Source: Thalassomonas viridans
Lineage (GTDB): Bacteria; Pseudomonadota; Gammaproteobacteria; Enterobacterales; Alteromonadaceae
Assembly: GCF_000948985.2 (NCBI RefSeq)
Contig: NZ_CP059734.1
Coordinates: 1,154,662 to 1,218,661 of the forward strand
Reading direction: 5' to 3'
DNA length: 64,000 nucleotides
Within the stretch, counting starts at the first letter, position 1; every line of letters begins with the position of its first letter. Below the pieces are notes generated by a model, which searched no databases, had not been told where the DNA came from, and saw only the letters and a program-made list of their open reading frames with translations. A program made the translations under genes and the position numbers. Shown piece after piece: positions 28,235-37,173 of this stretch.

Positions 28235-28888
28235 TTGGATACACTCAGTGAATTGGCCGCGCAAGGGTATGAATTGTTTTGCCGGCTTATCAACAAACAA
28301 GAGCTGAACAGCAAACGGTTTCAGCCTGACGATTTTTTATTTAACCAGGGCCAGGAAATCACCGAGCTGTACTGGCTTGAAAGCGGACAGTTTTCGGTGG
28401 GATATACCGCAGACAACGGCCGGCACTTCAGTTTAGGGCTTTTTAATGCCGACAACAGCTTGCTTGGCGATGTCGAGCTTTTGACCGATACCCGCTGCCA
28501 GTTCGACGTCAGGGCCAATGAAGCGCTTGAAGCCAAGGTATTGCCGGCCGCCCTGCTGAGTGAGTTTATGCAGGGAGATCCCAGGCTGGCGGTCTGGCTC
28601 AGCCAGTCTTTGTCGTATAAATACCAGGAAACCATGGCGACCACCATCAGCCGGATATTGCATCCGCTGATTTACAACATCGCCCTGGATATCGAGCAAA
28701 GGTTTCTCGATGCCAGGCCTAAGGTGAACTTTGCCCACGTTTATAAGGAAGCTGAGCGTTTTGGCTGCTCGGAGCGGGTTTACCGCCGGGTGGTTAACCA
28801 GCTGCTGGAGATGAATTTGGTGGAAAAAACCAGTAATCAGCTGCAGGTGAAAGACATAGCCAAGCTCTCGGAGTTTTTAAGGTCTTAG
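28235..28888 (+). CDS. Crp/Fnr-family transcriptional regulator
   Basis: A 217-aa regulator from a TTG start after AAGG. It has an N-terminal cyclic-nucleotide-binding-like beta-roll (about residues 20-125: FLFNQGQEITELYWLESGQFSVG) and a C-terminal winged helix (AERFGCSERVYRRVVNQLLEMNLVEK, about 170-200). Size and layout recall E. coli YeiL. It lacks the canonical cAMP-binding RxA-type motif, so the ligand is unknown. It is divergent from add and convergent with the metallo-beta-lactamase-fold gene. Confidence 0.82.
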   Translation: MDTLSELAAQGYELFCRLINKQELNSKRFQPDDFLFNQGQEITELYWLESGQFSVGYTADNGRHFSLGLFNADNSLLGDVELLTDTRCQFDVRANEALEAKVLPAALLSEFMQGDPRLAVWLSQSLSYKYQETMATTISRILHPLIYNIALDIEQRFLDARPKVNFAHVYKEAERFGCSERVYRRVVNQLLEMNLVEKTSNQLQVKDIAKLSEFLRS

Positions 28889-28909
28889 TGCCGGTTGTCT
28901 GAAAACGGT

Positions 28910-28941
28910 GAAAAAAGGGATAAACATAAGGCTTTATCCCT
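28910..28941 (-). terminator. Rho-independent terminator of the 30599-28975 operon
   Basis: A nine-base perfect stem AGGGATAAA/TTTATCCCT (28916-28924 and 28933-28941) is flanked on the + strand left side by AAAAAA. On the minus strand this is a hairpin followed by six U, downstream of the metallo-beta-lactamase-fold gene. It may also stop the convergent Crp-like transcript. Confidence 0.75.
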
Positions 28942-28974
28942 AAGTTTATGATAAATCCAGGTCCTGACTTAGCG

Positions 28975-29898
28975 TTAGTCCGCCTGCTCCAGCGGATAAA
29001 TAATAAATTTGCCCAGGCCGGTTTTTTTCGGCGTATCCGCCAGTTCAGTCAAAGCTTTATTCAGTAGATATAAATCGGCAAGGGTCAATACCAGCGAGGC
29101 TTCATCCGGCTGATAAGTGCTGCCGGTGGCATAGTCCTGGTTCGCCCGGGATGACATTTCGATATGCGCCCCTAAAACCGCTGAAATTTCATGGCTTTTG
29201 CTAAAATTCACCAGACGGGCGATGCTGTTTTTATATTCCTGCCATTGGCGCACGTACAGGCGGCCCGGATATAAGGTATCGCCGGTTAATAACCAGCGGG
29301 TGCTGTGATCATAAAAACTGACGGCTTCTTTTTGATGCCCGGGTGTTGCAATAATATCAACCCGCCTGTTGCCCAAATCAAGCTGGGCCTGTTGCTCGGG
29401 CCATTCTGTTAAGCCGAATGCCGACATTAACCGGTTTTTATCATTGGCGGCAATCACCCTGGCGCCGTTAAAGTCGGTAAACTGCCCGTCACCGGCAATA
29501 TGGTCGCTGTGGCTATGGGAATGGGCTACAAGCAGGGGGAAAGTGTCACTGGTCAGCCCTAACGCCTGCTGGCGTATGGCAATAATTGACCTTAATGTAT
29601 CCGCCAGGGGAAAACGCGTTTTATCCGCCGTTGCCCCCGTGTCTATCAGCAGCGCCTGCTTTTCGCCAAACAAGAGATACATAAAAGGCGCTTCGTAATG
29701 CAGGCATTTGTTTTGCCGCAGAATATAGGTGTTTTGATCGTACGCCTGTATTTCGATTGCCGGCGCCTGATCCTGCCGGCAGTTTTCAGCGCCGCTGTAC
29801 CAGGACTTTTCTGTCAGCTGTTCCAGGGTCATGGCCTTTAGTGAAAAGCAAAAAGCCAGGCTCAGGGGCAGCAGCAAGCTGTTTACCGTTATTTTCAT
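28975..29898 (-). CDS. Exported metallo-beta-lactamase-fold hydrolase
   Basis: A 307-aa protein with an N-terminal signal peptide (about residues 1-22). The metal site is HSHSD: His128-x-His130-x-Asp132-His133, then ATPGHQKE (third His) and LLTGDT (bridging Asp). The start ATG at 29898 overlaps the upstream stop (ATGA), so the two genes are coupled. It acts in the periplasm or outside. The substrate cannot be assigned: true beta-lactamases, lactonases and other hydrolases share the fold. Confidence 0.87.
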   Translation of the reverse strand: MKITVNSLLLPLSLAFCFSLKAMTLEQLTEKSWYSGAENCRQDQAPAIEIQAYDQNTYILRQNKCLHYEAPFMYLLFGEKQALLIDTGATADKTRFPLADTLRSIIAIRQQALGLTSDTFPLLVAHSHSHSDHIAGDGQFTDFNGARVIAANDKNRLMSAFGLTEWPEQQAQLDLGNRRVDIIATPGHQKEAVSFYDHSTRWLLTGDTLYPGRLYVRQWQEYKNSIARLVNFSKSHEISAVLGAHIEMSSRANQDYATGSTYQPDEASLVLTLADLYLLNKALTELADTPKKTGLGKFIIYPLEQAD

Positions 29899-30599
29899 AA
29901 GGCAAAGTCCTGTGTTTCGATATAAACAGGTTCCGGTATGCCGCACTTGGCCAACTGTTGTTTAATGCTTGTGATATCAAAAGCTTTCGGCGGATCACAA
30001 ATAATGGGTTTGTTTATGGTTGTTTTATCCGTTAAGGGCATAAAAGCAAGGGCGTCAAAGGAAGGGGGATGCTGAATCTTATGGGCGATAATAGCTTTAT
30101 TTTTGCTGATAACAGCAGTATAAAAACTTGCCGACTGCGAGTGCTCTTTAGAGACTTTTTTCACCAGCACCGGACTGATAAAGTTGATCTTACCTGTACT
30201 TGTTAGCTTGCCGCCGCGTTCAAAATGCCCCTGGAAAAATTGCGCAGGCACCGAGAAGGCTTCGCCGTTAATCAACTTGTTTAAATCAAAGTTTTCCGGC
30301 AGCAGGGTTACCATTCCCTTAGTCAGTAATTGTTTGATTGACTCCTGCTCTGTTACCTCAACCTTGTAGATGATTTGATAATGATGGGGGCTGCGGTATA
30401 GAGGCAGGTGGCTGGCAAACAGCCCTTCGTCCTGGTCATAAACCAATACCATGCCATGGGAGCCGACTAACTTATGCTGAGCATGTTTGGTTTCGGCATA
30501 AGCAAACGCAGAACCTGTGCTGCATATCAGCAAAGCGGCAGTGACAGACAGGGCTGAGAAAACAGATGCCAGCTTTTGCCGGTAACGGGTAATTATCAT
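29895..30599 (-). CDS. Exported hypothetical protein
   Basis: A 234-aa protein with a clear signal peptide (basic start, hydrophobic residues 12-30, cleavage near AFA-YA at about 33). No domain is recognised. The mature part is basic with several His residues. It overlaps the metallo-beta-lactamase-fold gene by four bases, forming a two-gene operon divergent from a LysR regulator across 177 bases. Confidence 0.75.
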   Translation of the reverse strand: MIITRYRQKLASVFSALSVTAALLICSTGSAFAYAETKHAQHKLVGSHGMVLVYDQDEGLFASHLPLYRSPHHYQIIYKVEVTEQESIKQLLTKGMVTLLPENFDLNKLINGEAFSVPAQFFQGHFERGGKLTSTGKINFISPVLVKKVSKEHSQSASFYTAVISKNKAIIAHKIQHPPSFDALAFMPLTDKTTINKPIICDPPKAFDITSIKQQLAKCGIPEPVYIETQDFAL

Positions 30600-30776
30600 G
30601 TGAACTCCGGTTATTTGAACACAGTAACTGTGTAAACATTAGGACCAATGCTACCTGGTTTGTAGTTAAGTTTATGCAAGGCAGCGGGCCCGGTAAAAAT
30701 CCTATACTAGAAGATTTATTGTTGAGCTATAATCGAAAAAATCGACATCATTGTTTACTTTTTGGAAATGGACTAA

Positions 30777-31667
30777 ATGAATTTTGAAGACTTGCGTAAA
30801 GTGATCCATTTGGCCCACAGCCAAAATATACAAGCCAGTGCCGATGCCCTGAACCTGACTCCGGGGGCGCTATCAAAAACGTTGAAAAAAATCGAACAGA
30901 GCTTAAATACCGACTTGTTTGACCGGGTCGGACGCAATATACAGCTCAACAGCCAGGGAGAAAAATTCGTTTCATATGCGGCCAGGCTGGTGCATGAGTA
31001 TGAGCAAATGTGCAGCGAGTTTAGCGGCGGCCAGGCAAGGCAGGTGGTGAATGTCACCGGCCCGTCGGTGCTTTTGAATCATTGCCTGCAAACCCTGATA
31101 AGCTTGTTGCCGGAAAAAAATATTGCCCTCAATATCGATGCTTCATTTGAAGGACAGGCGGTTAAACGCCTTGTTGGTGGCCATGCCCATATTGCCATAG
31201 TAACCGGGGAAGCTCTGTCAGATGCGCACCTGGCCGACCTGGATTCGGTATTACTGGGCACGACTACTTTTAAGGTGATTGCCGCCGGCTCTCATCAGCT
31301 GTTTTCACACCACCCGGAAGGAAAAATGACCTTAAAGCAATTGCTGGCTTACCCTTTTGTATGTCCCAGCAGTTCACCGTTTTGCGGCATAGTCAGAGGT
31401 ATAGGTTCAGACGGCTGGCCGGATCAGCAATTTCCCCGCAACATTGCCTTTCGTACCGACGATTTCAGCTCGCTGCTATCCATAGTGAGCCAGGGCCAGG
31501 CGATTGCCTATGTGCCTGACTTTGTCATCACATCAAGTGCATTCAGGGCAATCGAGCTGGTCGACTTTCAATATCATTATCGGGAAGAGTACAGCCTGGT
31601 TTATAAACCGGCCATGGCGGACGGCTGGTTGAACCGGCTGGTTGCCAAAGTTCAGGCTCAGGTCTGA
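30777..31667 (+). CDS. LysR-family transcriptional regulator
   Basis: A 296-aa regulator with the N-terminal LysR helix-turn-helix (about residues 4-62: NIQASADALNLTPGALSKTLKKIEQ, then DLFDR) and a periplasmic-binding-like effector domain from about 88. It is divergent from the exported-protein/hydrolase operon, which is the usual LysR target arrangement, so it probably controls that operon. Confidence 0.9.
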   Translation: MNFEDLRKVIHLAHSQNIQASADALNLTPGALSKTLKKIEQSLNTDLFDRVGRNIQLNSQGEKFVSYAARLVHEYEQMCSEFSGGQARQVVNVTGPSVLLNHCLQTLISLLPEKNIALNIDASFEGQAVKRLVGGHAHIAIVTGEALSDAHLADLDSVLLGTTTFKVIAAGSHQLFSHHPEGKMTLKQLLAYPFVCPSSSPFCGIVRGIGSDGWPDQQFPRNIAFRTDDFSSLLSIVSQGQAIAYVPDFVITSSAFRAIELVDFQYHYREEYSLVYKPAMADGWLNRLVAKVQAQV

Positions 31668-31924
31668 GTACTTCCCCTTTTTCGCCCTTTTCTCTTTCCG
31701 GGAATAAGCGACACTTATGACCGCGGGTAGCGGCTGTGACAGGATCGTTTTTTTATTATTTCTGTCGACCGGTTTTTATTGAATTTTCCTTTTCCCAATA
31801 AAGAAAGTGTTTTGCTGACAGCCGGATTATACTCACACTATCAAATGCGAATCTGTATTTACATTTTGTTTTTTGCTGGTTAGTATTGCAGCAAAGTCAA
31901 ATGACAACTAACAAGTGAAGATCT

Positions 31925-33349
31925 ATGAAAAACCTGCTATCAGGCAAGAAAATATGCAAACTGCTCTGTTTGCTGGGCACTTTGGCGGTGCAGACCAGCT
32001 ATGGTAAAGACAGTGATTTTGCTGAATATCAACAGGATAAAATTGCCATTAAAAACGTTACCCTGATCGACGGCTCAGGCAAACCGGCTCGCTACAACCA
32101 AACCGTATTGCTGGTTGACGGTGCTATACGCAGAGTGGGTTATGTCGATGAAGTTATTATTCCCGGGGGAATGACGGTTATTGACGGCCAGGGAAAAACC
32201 CTGATCCCGGGCCTGGTGATGATGCACGAGCATATGTTTTACCCGACAGGCAAGGCGAACTATACCGAAATGTTATACAGCTTCCCGCGCCTGTATCTTG
32301 CCGGCGGGGCAACCACCATCAGAACCGCAGGCACTACCGCCCCTTATGCCGATTTAAACCTGAGGGATGCCATTGCCAGAGGTGAAACCATAGGGCCGGA
32401 TATCGATGTCACCGCCCCCTATCTCAACGGTCCGGGTCTGCCGGTTTTAAAAATTAAGCCCCTGCGGGATGCGGAAAATGCCAGAACCATGATGGAATAC
32501 TGGATGTCGGAAGGGGTTACTTCCTACAAGGCTTATATGCATATCCGCCGGGATGAACTGGCGGAGGTGATTAAACAGGCGCATAAACGTGATCATAAGG
32601 TGACCGCCCATTTATGTTCCATCACCTACCGGGAAGCGGCGGAGTTGGGCATAGATAACCTGGAGCATGGTTTTTTTGCGGCAAGTGATTTTGTTAAAGA
32701 CAAAAAGCAAGATGAATGCCCCGGAAAGGATGTACATCAGTCTTTAGTCGATTTGGATATCGAATCGGATGAAGTAAAAGATCTTATTGATTTCCTGGTG
32801 AGTAAAAATGTCACCCTGACCTCGACCTTAACCGTTTTTGAAACCTTTACCCAGGGACGGCCCAAAGCGTATCCGGAAGCTCTGGCTGCACTGACCCCGC
32901 AAGTACGGGACCAGTACGAAGCCCGCTGGCAGAAAATAGCCGAACAGGAAAATGCAACCTGGCCTATTGTTTATAAAAAAATGATGGCGCTGGAGAAAAA
33001 ATTTGTTGAGGCCGGCGGTAAACTTATGGCGGGCACCGATCCCACAGGTTACGGCGGGGTAATTGCCGGTTTTTCTAATCAAAGGGTTATCGAGCTGCTG
33101 GTGGAAAGCGGTTTTAGCATAGAAGAGGCGATTAAAATTTCCACCCTGAATGCCGCCAGCTATTTAAACCGGGAAAGCGAAATCGGCACGATTGAAAGCG
33201 GGAAAAATGCCGACATGGTATTAATAGACGGCGATTTAACAAGGGATCCGTCCATGATACGCAAGATGAGCCTGGTGTTTAAAAATGGTATCGGCTATAG
33301 CAGCAAGAAAATTATTGAGGCGACCAAAGCCGTGGTAGGCCTGCACTGA
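31925..33349 (+). CDS. Exported amidohydrolase-family protein
   Basis: A 474-aa protein with a signal peptide (about 1-27). The amidohydrolase metal site is visible: His101-x-His103 (MHEHMF), Lys202 (SYKAYMH, carbamylated in the family), His229 (TAHL), His248 (LEHGFF) and Asp372 (AGTDPTG). The C-terminal GTIESGKNADMVLIDGD is the standard second beta-sandwich half. It resembles periplasmic imidazolonepropionase-like or prolidase-like amidohydrolases. The ATG follows AAGTGAAG. Confidence 0.88.
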   Translation: MKNLLSGKKICKLLCLLGTLAVQTSYGKDSDFAEYQQDKIAIKNVTLIDGSGKPARYNQTVLLVDGAIRRVGYVDEVIIPGGMTVIDGQGKTLIPGLVMMHEHMFYPTGKANYTEMLYSFPRLYLAGGATTIRTAGTTAPYADLNLRDAIARGETIGPDIDVTAPYLNGPGLPVLKIKPLRDAENARTMMEYWMSEGVTSYKAYMHIRRDELAEVIKQAHKRDHKVTAHLCSITYREAAELGIDNLEHGFFAASDFVKDKKQDECPGKDVHQSLVDLDIESDEVKDLIDFLVSKNVTLTSTLTVFETFTQGRPKAYPEALAALTPQVRDQYEARWQKIAEQENATWPIVYKKMMALEKKFVEAGGKLMAGTDPTGYGGVIAGFSNQRVIELLVESGFSIEEAIKISTLNAASYLNRESEIGTIESGKNADMVLIDGDLTRDPSMIRKMSLVFKNGIGYSSKKIIEATKAVVGLH

Positions 33350-33548
33350 TCCGGGGCTCTCTTGCCGGGGAGCCTCTATCGTAGAAAGAATTGGCAGAAA
33401 TAAGTTGCAGATAGAAAACAGCATTATAAGGCATCCAGCAAAATGTTCTGTTTTAGCGCAGGTTTAGTAAATGATTATATTGCCGTTTTTCATAAAACAA
33501 CGCATTATGCCGGCTAGCCAGCGATTTTAACCCATACACGGCCCAACT

Positions 33549-34223
33549 ATGCCAACGAAAAAGCCAACAAAAAAGCCAACAAAAAAGCCAACAAAAAAGC
33601 TAACAACGAATGTTTTTCTGCCCAAGCAGCAAAGAAGCCAGGATACCCAGCGAAAATTGTTAACTGCTTTACATACTTGCCTGCAAGACAAGTTTTTTGA
33701 ACACATCACTATTAAAGAGCTTGCCGAACATGCCGGCGTGTCGGTAGGCACTTTTTACCGGCGCTTTAAAGATAAAGAGTCATTACTGCCCTTGCTTTAC
33801 CAGGACTTCGGTAATGATCTGACACTTTGGGTAACCGGCCTTGAGCAAACACGGTATGCTTCACTGGCTGATGCGGTTGAAAAACTCTCGCTGGCAACTT
33901 TTCGGTTTCTGGCAAGCCGTAAAAGTGTTTTCAGAACCTTACATTTAAATTCCCGCCTGCATTCGGCATTATTAGACTCGGACCAGGTGGTCGACCGTAA
34001 GGTGATTTATCAGCGCCTTGCCGGAGTTTTATTGACTTTCGGTGATGAGATCACAGCAGCAGATAAAGCGAAAGCGGCGGGAGTTGTGGTGTTTATGATG
34101 ATAAATACGTTACTGGATAAGGTGCTTTATCCCGGACTAACCCCTGCCATTGCCAGCGATCTGGATGCAGATGAATTTGCGCAGGAATTACCTGAAATAA
34201 TCATGTCTTATTTAACTGCCTAA
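33549..34223 (+). CDS. TetR-family regulator with N-terminal KKPT repeats
   Basis: A 224-aa regulator. The TetR helix-turn-helix lies at about residues 30-80 (FEHITIKELAEHAGVSVGTFYRRFKDKESLL). It is preceded by four copies of Lys-Lys-Pro-Thr encoded by a near-perfect 12-base tandem repeat (33552-33600), which is not part of the family. It starts an apparent operon with GFA and RidA genes (gaps of 28 and 16 bases) and probably autoregulates it. Confidence 0.85.
   Translation: MPTKKPTKKPTKKPTKKLTTNVFLPKQQRSQDTQRKLLTALHTCLQDKFFEHITIKELAEHAGVSVGTFYRRFKDKESLLPLLYQDFGNDLTLWVTGLEQTRYASLADAVEKLSLATFRFLASRKSVFRTLHLNSRLHSALLDSDQVVDRKVIYQRLAGVLLTFGDEITAADKAKAAGVVVFMMINTLLDKVLYPGLTPAIASDLDADEFAQELPEIIMSYLTA
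33552..33600 (+). repeat. 12-bp tandem repeat coding Lys-Lys-Pro-Thr
   Basis: The unit GCCAACAAAAAA repeats four times (first and last copies slightly varied) inside the start of the TetR gene. Copy-number change would keep the reading frame and alter a basic tail. Confidence 0.85.
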
Positions 34224-34251
34224 ACGGCAACGGCAAAGAAAAGGAGTCACT

Positions 34252-34665
34252 ATGAAGATTACCGGCGGCTGCCATTGCGGCGAATTAAAATATCAGGCCC
34301 GTATAGATCCTGACAAAGTACTGATCTGTCACTGCACAGATTGCCAGCAACTTTCAGGCACTGCATTTAGGACCGTGGTGGTGTCAGAGCCCGACGGCCT
34401 GATTTTTACCCGGGGGCAGGCAAAAGAATATATTAAAACGGCTGAAAGTGGTAATAAACGCGCGCAGGGATTCTGTGCCAATTGCGGCAGCGCTATTTAT
34501 GCGACCTCGGCCGATAAAAGCAACAGAATTTACGGTATCCGGGTCGGCTCAGTGCATCAAAGAAATGAGCTGGTGCCGTCAAGCCAGATCTGGTGCCGCT
34601 CGTCTGTTCCCTGGCTGGAGCAATTGCCTGATATGACCGAATATGAAACCGTACCGACAAAATGA
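34252..34665 (+). CDS. GFA-family zinc protein
   Basis: A 137-aa protein of the glutathione-dependent formaldehyde-activating (GFA/CENP-V-like) family. Zinc ligands are visible as GGCHCG (Cys7, Cys9), CHCTDC (Cys26, Cys28, Cys31) and FCANCGS near residue 75. The family's enzymatic claim is weak for most members, so only the fold is certain. It lies between the TetR and RidA genes. Confidence 0.88.
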   Translation: MKITGGCHCGELKYQARIDPDKVLICHCTDCQQLSGTAFRTVVVSEPDGLIFTRGQAKEYIKTAESGNKRAQGFCANCGSAIYATSADKSNRIYGIRVGSVHQRNELVPSSQIWCRSSVPWLEQLPDMTEYETVPTK

Positions 34666-34681
34666 CATCTAGGAAAATAAT

Positions 34682-35143
34682 ATGAAAAACCTTACCCTGT
34701 TTACCCTCGCCGCAATAAATTTGCTGCTCTCCCCTGGCACTTTCGCCAAGAGCAGCGATAAAACGGTAGAGTTTTTAAATAGTAAACCGGCCTCAGCCAG
34801 GCTGCCCTTTTCTGAGATTGTACGGGTAGAAAATACCTTGTATCTGTCGGGGCAGATCGGCCTGGATCCGGCAACCAAAAAACTGGCCGCAGGCGGCTTT
34901 AAGGCAGAAGCCGGGCAAACCCTGAAGAATATCAAACAGACCCTGCAAGCCCATGGTTACAGTATGGAGCAGGTGGTTAAATGTACCGTGATGCTGACAG
35001 ATATCGCTGATTTTAAATCGCTTAATCAGGTGTATGCACAATATTTTACGCCTCCGTACCCGGCCAGAAGCACATTTGCCGTCAGTGAGCTTGCCCTGAA
35101 CGCCAGCATTGAAGTGGAATGTATTGCCGTGGTTTCCGGTTAG
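34682..35143 (+). CDS. Exported RidA-family protein
   Basis: A 153-aa protein: a signal peptide of about 22 residues (ending GTFAKS) and a RidA/YjgF domain with LYLSGQIGLDP, CTVMLTD, PARSTFAV (conserved Arg) and IEVECIAV (conserved Glu). Cytoplasmic RidA hydrolyses reactive enamine/imine intermediates; here the signal peptide puts it in the periplasm. It is the last gene of the TetR-GFA-RidA operon. Confidence 0.88.
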   Translation: MKNLTLFTLAAINLLLSPGTFAKSSDKTVEFLNSKPASARLPFSEIVRVENTLYLSGQIGLDPATKKLAAGGFKAEAGQTLKNIKQTLQAHGYSMEQVVKCTVMLTDIADFKSLNQVYAQYFTPPYPARSTFAVSELALNASIEVECIAVVSG

Positions 35144-35153
35144 TCCCGGTTTA

Positions 35154-35175
35154 AGGGAAAAGCTGTATTTTCCCT
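35154..35175 (+). terminator. Weak hairpin after RidA gene
   Basis: An eight-base stem AGGGAAAA/TTTTCCCT (35154-35161 and 35168-35175) with a six-base loop lies 10 bases past the stop. No T-run follows the stem beyond the arm, so it is only a probable terminator. Confidence 0.4.
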
Positions 35176-35268
35176 GAGCAAGCGGCAGATAATAGCGAGT
35201 GGGGAGAGACGAATGTACTATCCCTCCCCTTCTGCTATACAGCCAAACGGAGCTGACAAACCTTTAAA

Positions 35269-35391
35269 TCATATGTCGTCCATTCTATGGGCAGAGTGCA
35301 GCAGCTGCTGATATTTCGCCGACTGGAATTCAATAAGGCTTTGCACATGCTTTTTCACCGTCTGGCTTGTTGATACAGCTATGATGACCAT
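35269..35391 (-). CDS. Possible 40-aa peptide after the helical protein gene
   Basis: A short open frame starts with ATG at 35391, four bases after the stop of the 109-aa gene, and ends with TGA at 35269. The peptide is amphipathic, with no cysteine (TVKKHVQSLIEFQSAKYQQ). Immediate position behind a gene on the same strand and lack of other explanation support it; it may be a chance frame. Confidence 0.35.
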   Translation of the reverse strand: MVIIAVSTSQTVKKHVQSLIEFQSAKYQQLLHSAHRMDDI

Positions 35392-35394
35392 CAG

Positions 35395-35724
35395 TCAGCT
35401 GTTTACTTTTTCATTGATATCGGCACTGATAGCAAGTACGTCATCTATGGTTACATCCGGCTTTTGTTTTAAGGTTTTGATGTAGTCTATTGACTTGTGC
35501 TCAATTTCCTCATCGAGCCAGGAGTCGAGAATGCTCTTGGGTTCGGCCTTTATTAATCCGTTGAGGTATGAGATGGCATCGGCTTGTTTCTGTTCGATAA
35601 AATGCAGAAATATGCGTGTTCTCTCATCTGTTACCGTTTCCAGGAAACAGCTATATAAAGCGCTAAGCTCTTTATTAATGGCTATTACATGCTGGTACAC
35701 TTCTTTTGATTGGTGGAGTCTCAT
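35395..35724 (-). CDS. Small helical protein of unknown function
   Basis: A 109-aa all-helical, Glu/Lys-rich protein with ferritin-like spacing of polar residues (LSALYSCFLETV, FIEQKQADAISYLNGLI, DEEIEHKSIDYIKTLK). It may be a four-helix bundle protein, but the full set of di-iron ligands is not evident. No signal peptide. It marks the left edge of the AT-rich accessory stretch. Confidence 0.6.
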   Translation of the reverse strand: MRLHQSKEVYQHVIAINKELSALYSCFLETVTDERTRIFLHFIEQKQADAISYLNGLIKAEPKSILDSWLDEEIEHKSIDYIKTLKQKPDVTIDDVLAISADINEKVNS

Positions 35725-35927
35725 GCTTTGCCCCTTGGGTATTCAAACCTCCAATAATTATCTAAAGCGACGTGTAAACTCGCTGTAAACTTCTTGACAG
35801 GAGACTACCGTGAACACTTTTGCTGAGGTGTAATCCGAATACCAGTCATACACAAACTCTTTCTGCCATAAAATACTTGTGTAAATTCTGAGCTTGGACA
35901 AATTGTTTCTTTGTTAAGGTGTCTTAG

Positions 35928-37172
35928 TTAAACATCGAGCCCAAAATAACGGTTGTAGAATGAAAACAATCTCTTTTTATTAAACGCAGAAAGTGAAAAA
36001 TTAGCTTTTCTCGCGGGTAACGTCATATCGCTTAAACTGTCTTTTACCGGAGTTAATGAGGTATTTCCGCTTTCAGTAATAAGTACCGTGTCCGAGTGCC
36101 GAAACCCGCCTATCCCCTCAATATAAATACCGGGTTCAATAGTAAATAACATACCAGGTTTAATTTCATAATGAAAACCTTTCGCCAGGAACGGCCCTTC
36201 GTGTCCTGTTACCCCTATACTGTGCCCTGTCCGGTGGAGGATGTTGTCTGCATAACCATATTTGGCGAATAAAGAAATGACGCTATTATCTACGTCGTGC
36301 ATATCTGTTCCGGGTTTGCATAATTGTAAGCAAAGTTCGCGGGCTTCCATCATAACCTGATAGGGTTTAATCGCATTCCTGGGTACTTTTCCAAGAAAGA
36401 AGGTGCGCTCTACTTCAGTACCATAACCGTTCATGACACCGTTAATAATTGAAACATGTGGACCACCATATGTCATATCCATATCCATTATATTGGTAAA
36501 GTTATGGGGGTCATGTGATACATTAGGGGGTTGCACCACAGCTGCAACATTTGTTGCCAAGGCATTGGTTTCCGGGTTGTCCGTGAGTATTTGCAACATC
36601 ATCAGTTTAGTAACTTTTGAATGAATCGACAGCATTGATACTCCCGGCCCGGCTTTGTTCAGCAACTTTTCCATAGCTTTAGTGGCTATATTGCAGGCAT
36701 AAATAATTCTGCCAATTTCGTAATCACTCTTTATATATCGAGCCTGTTCTATAAGCTCTGAAGCAAACGGCTTTTCGTTAACTTTATTTGCGATAAATTG
36801 GGGGGTGACTTCTTCAACCCCAACCTTTTTAAAAGGAGCAATAGTTTTGGTAAAAAGTGTTTGCCAGCTTGAAATATCAGGACAGGGAAATTCGTCATAT
36901 GACAATAACTCAACATCCCCAACAATCCGGTATTTCACATGCAGGATTTCAAGTTTTGGCACAATAAAAGATAACTCTCCGTTACCTGAAAGCACTAAGA
37001 TAAAGGGCCTTTCATGTACATAATTAGCAAAGTTGGTCAGCCAAAATACGTTTTTGGGATCGGTTATCACAAAGCAGTCTAAGTCGTTTTTTGACATTAG
37101 CGCCAGTAACTTATTCTTTCTCGATGCCATTTCTTCTTCATTAGGCGCTGTGTATATGGGGGAAAAATTCAT
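35928..37172 (-). CDS. M24-family metallopeptidase (Xaa-Pro peptidase-like)
   Basis: A 414-aa protein without a signal peptide. The N-terminal creatinase-like domain spans about residues 15-150. The C-terminal pita-bread fold has GYGTEVERTFFLG, RTGHSIGVTGHEGP (metal His), TIEPGIYIEG (metal Glu) and GGFRHSDTVLIT. Metal residues partly differ from textbook M24 (Glu for the second Asp), so it could be a creatinase/prolidase variant. It is the last gene of a TonB-receptor operon and would cleave Xaa-Pro bonds of imported peptides. Confidence 0.85.
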   Translation of the reverse strand: MNFSPIYTAPNEEEMASRKNKLLALMSKNDLDCFVITDPKNVFWLTNFANYVHERPFILVLSGNGELSFIVPKLEILHVKYRIVGDVELLSYDEFPCPDISSWQTLFTKTIAPFKKVGVEEVTPQFIANKVNEKPFASELIEQARYIKSDYEIGRIIYACNIATKAMEKLLNKAGPGVSMLSIHSKVTKLMMLQILTDNPETNALATNVAAVVQPPNVSHDPHNFTNIMDMDMTYGGPHVSIINGVMNGYGTEVERTFFLGKVPRNAIKPYQVMMEARELCLQLCKPGTDMHDVDNSVISLFAKYGYADNILHRTGHSIGVTGHEGPFLAKGFHYEIKPGMLFTIEPGIYIEGIGGFRHSDTVLITESGNTSLTPVKDSLSDMTLPARKANFSLSAFNKKRLFSFYNRYFGLDV

Positions 37173-37173
37173 G

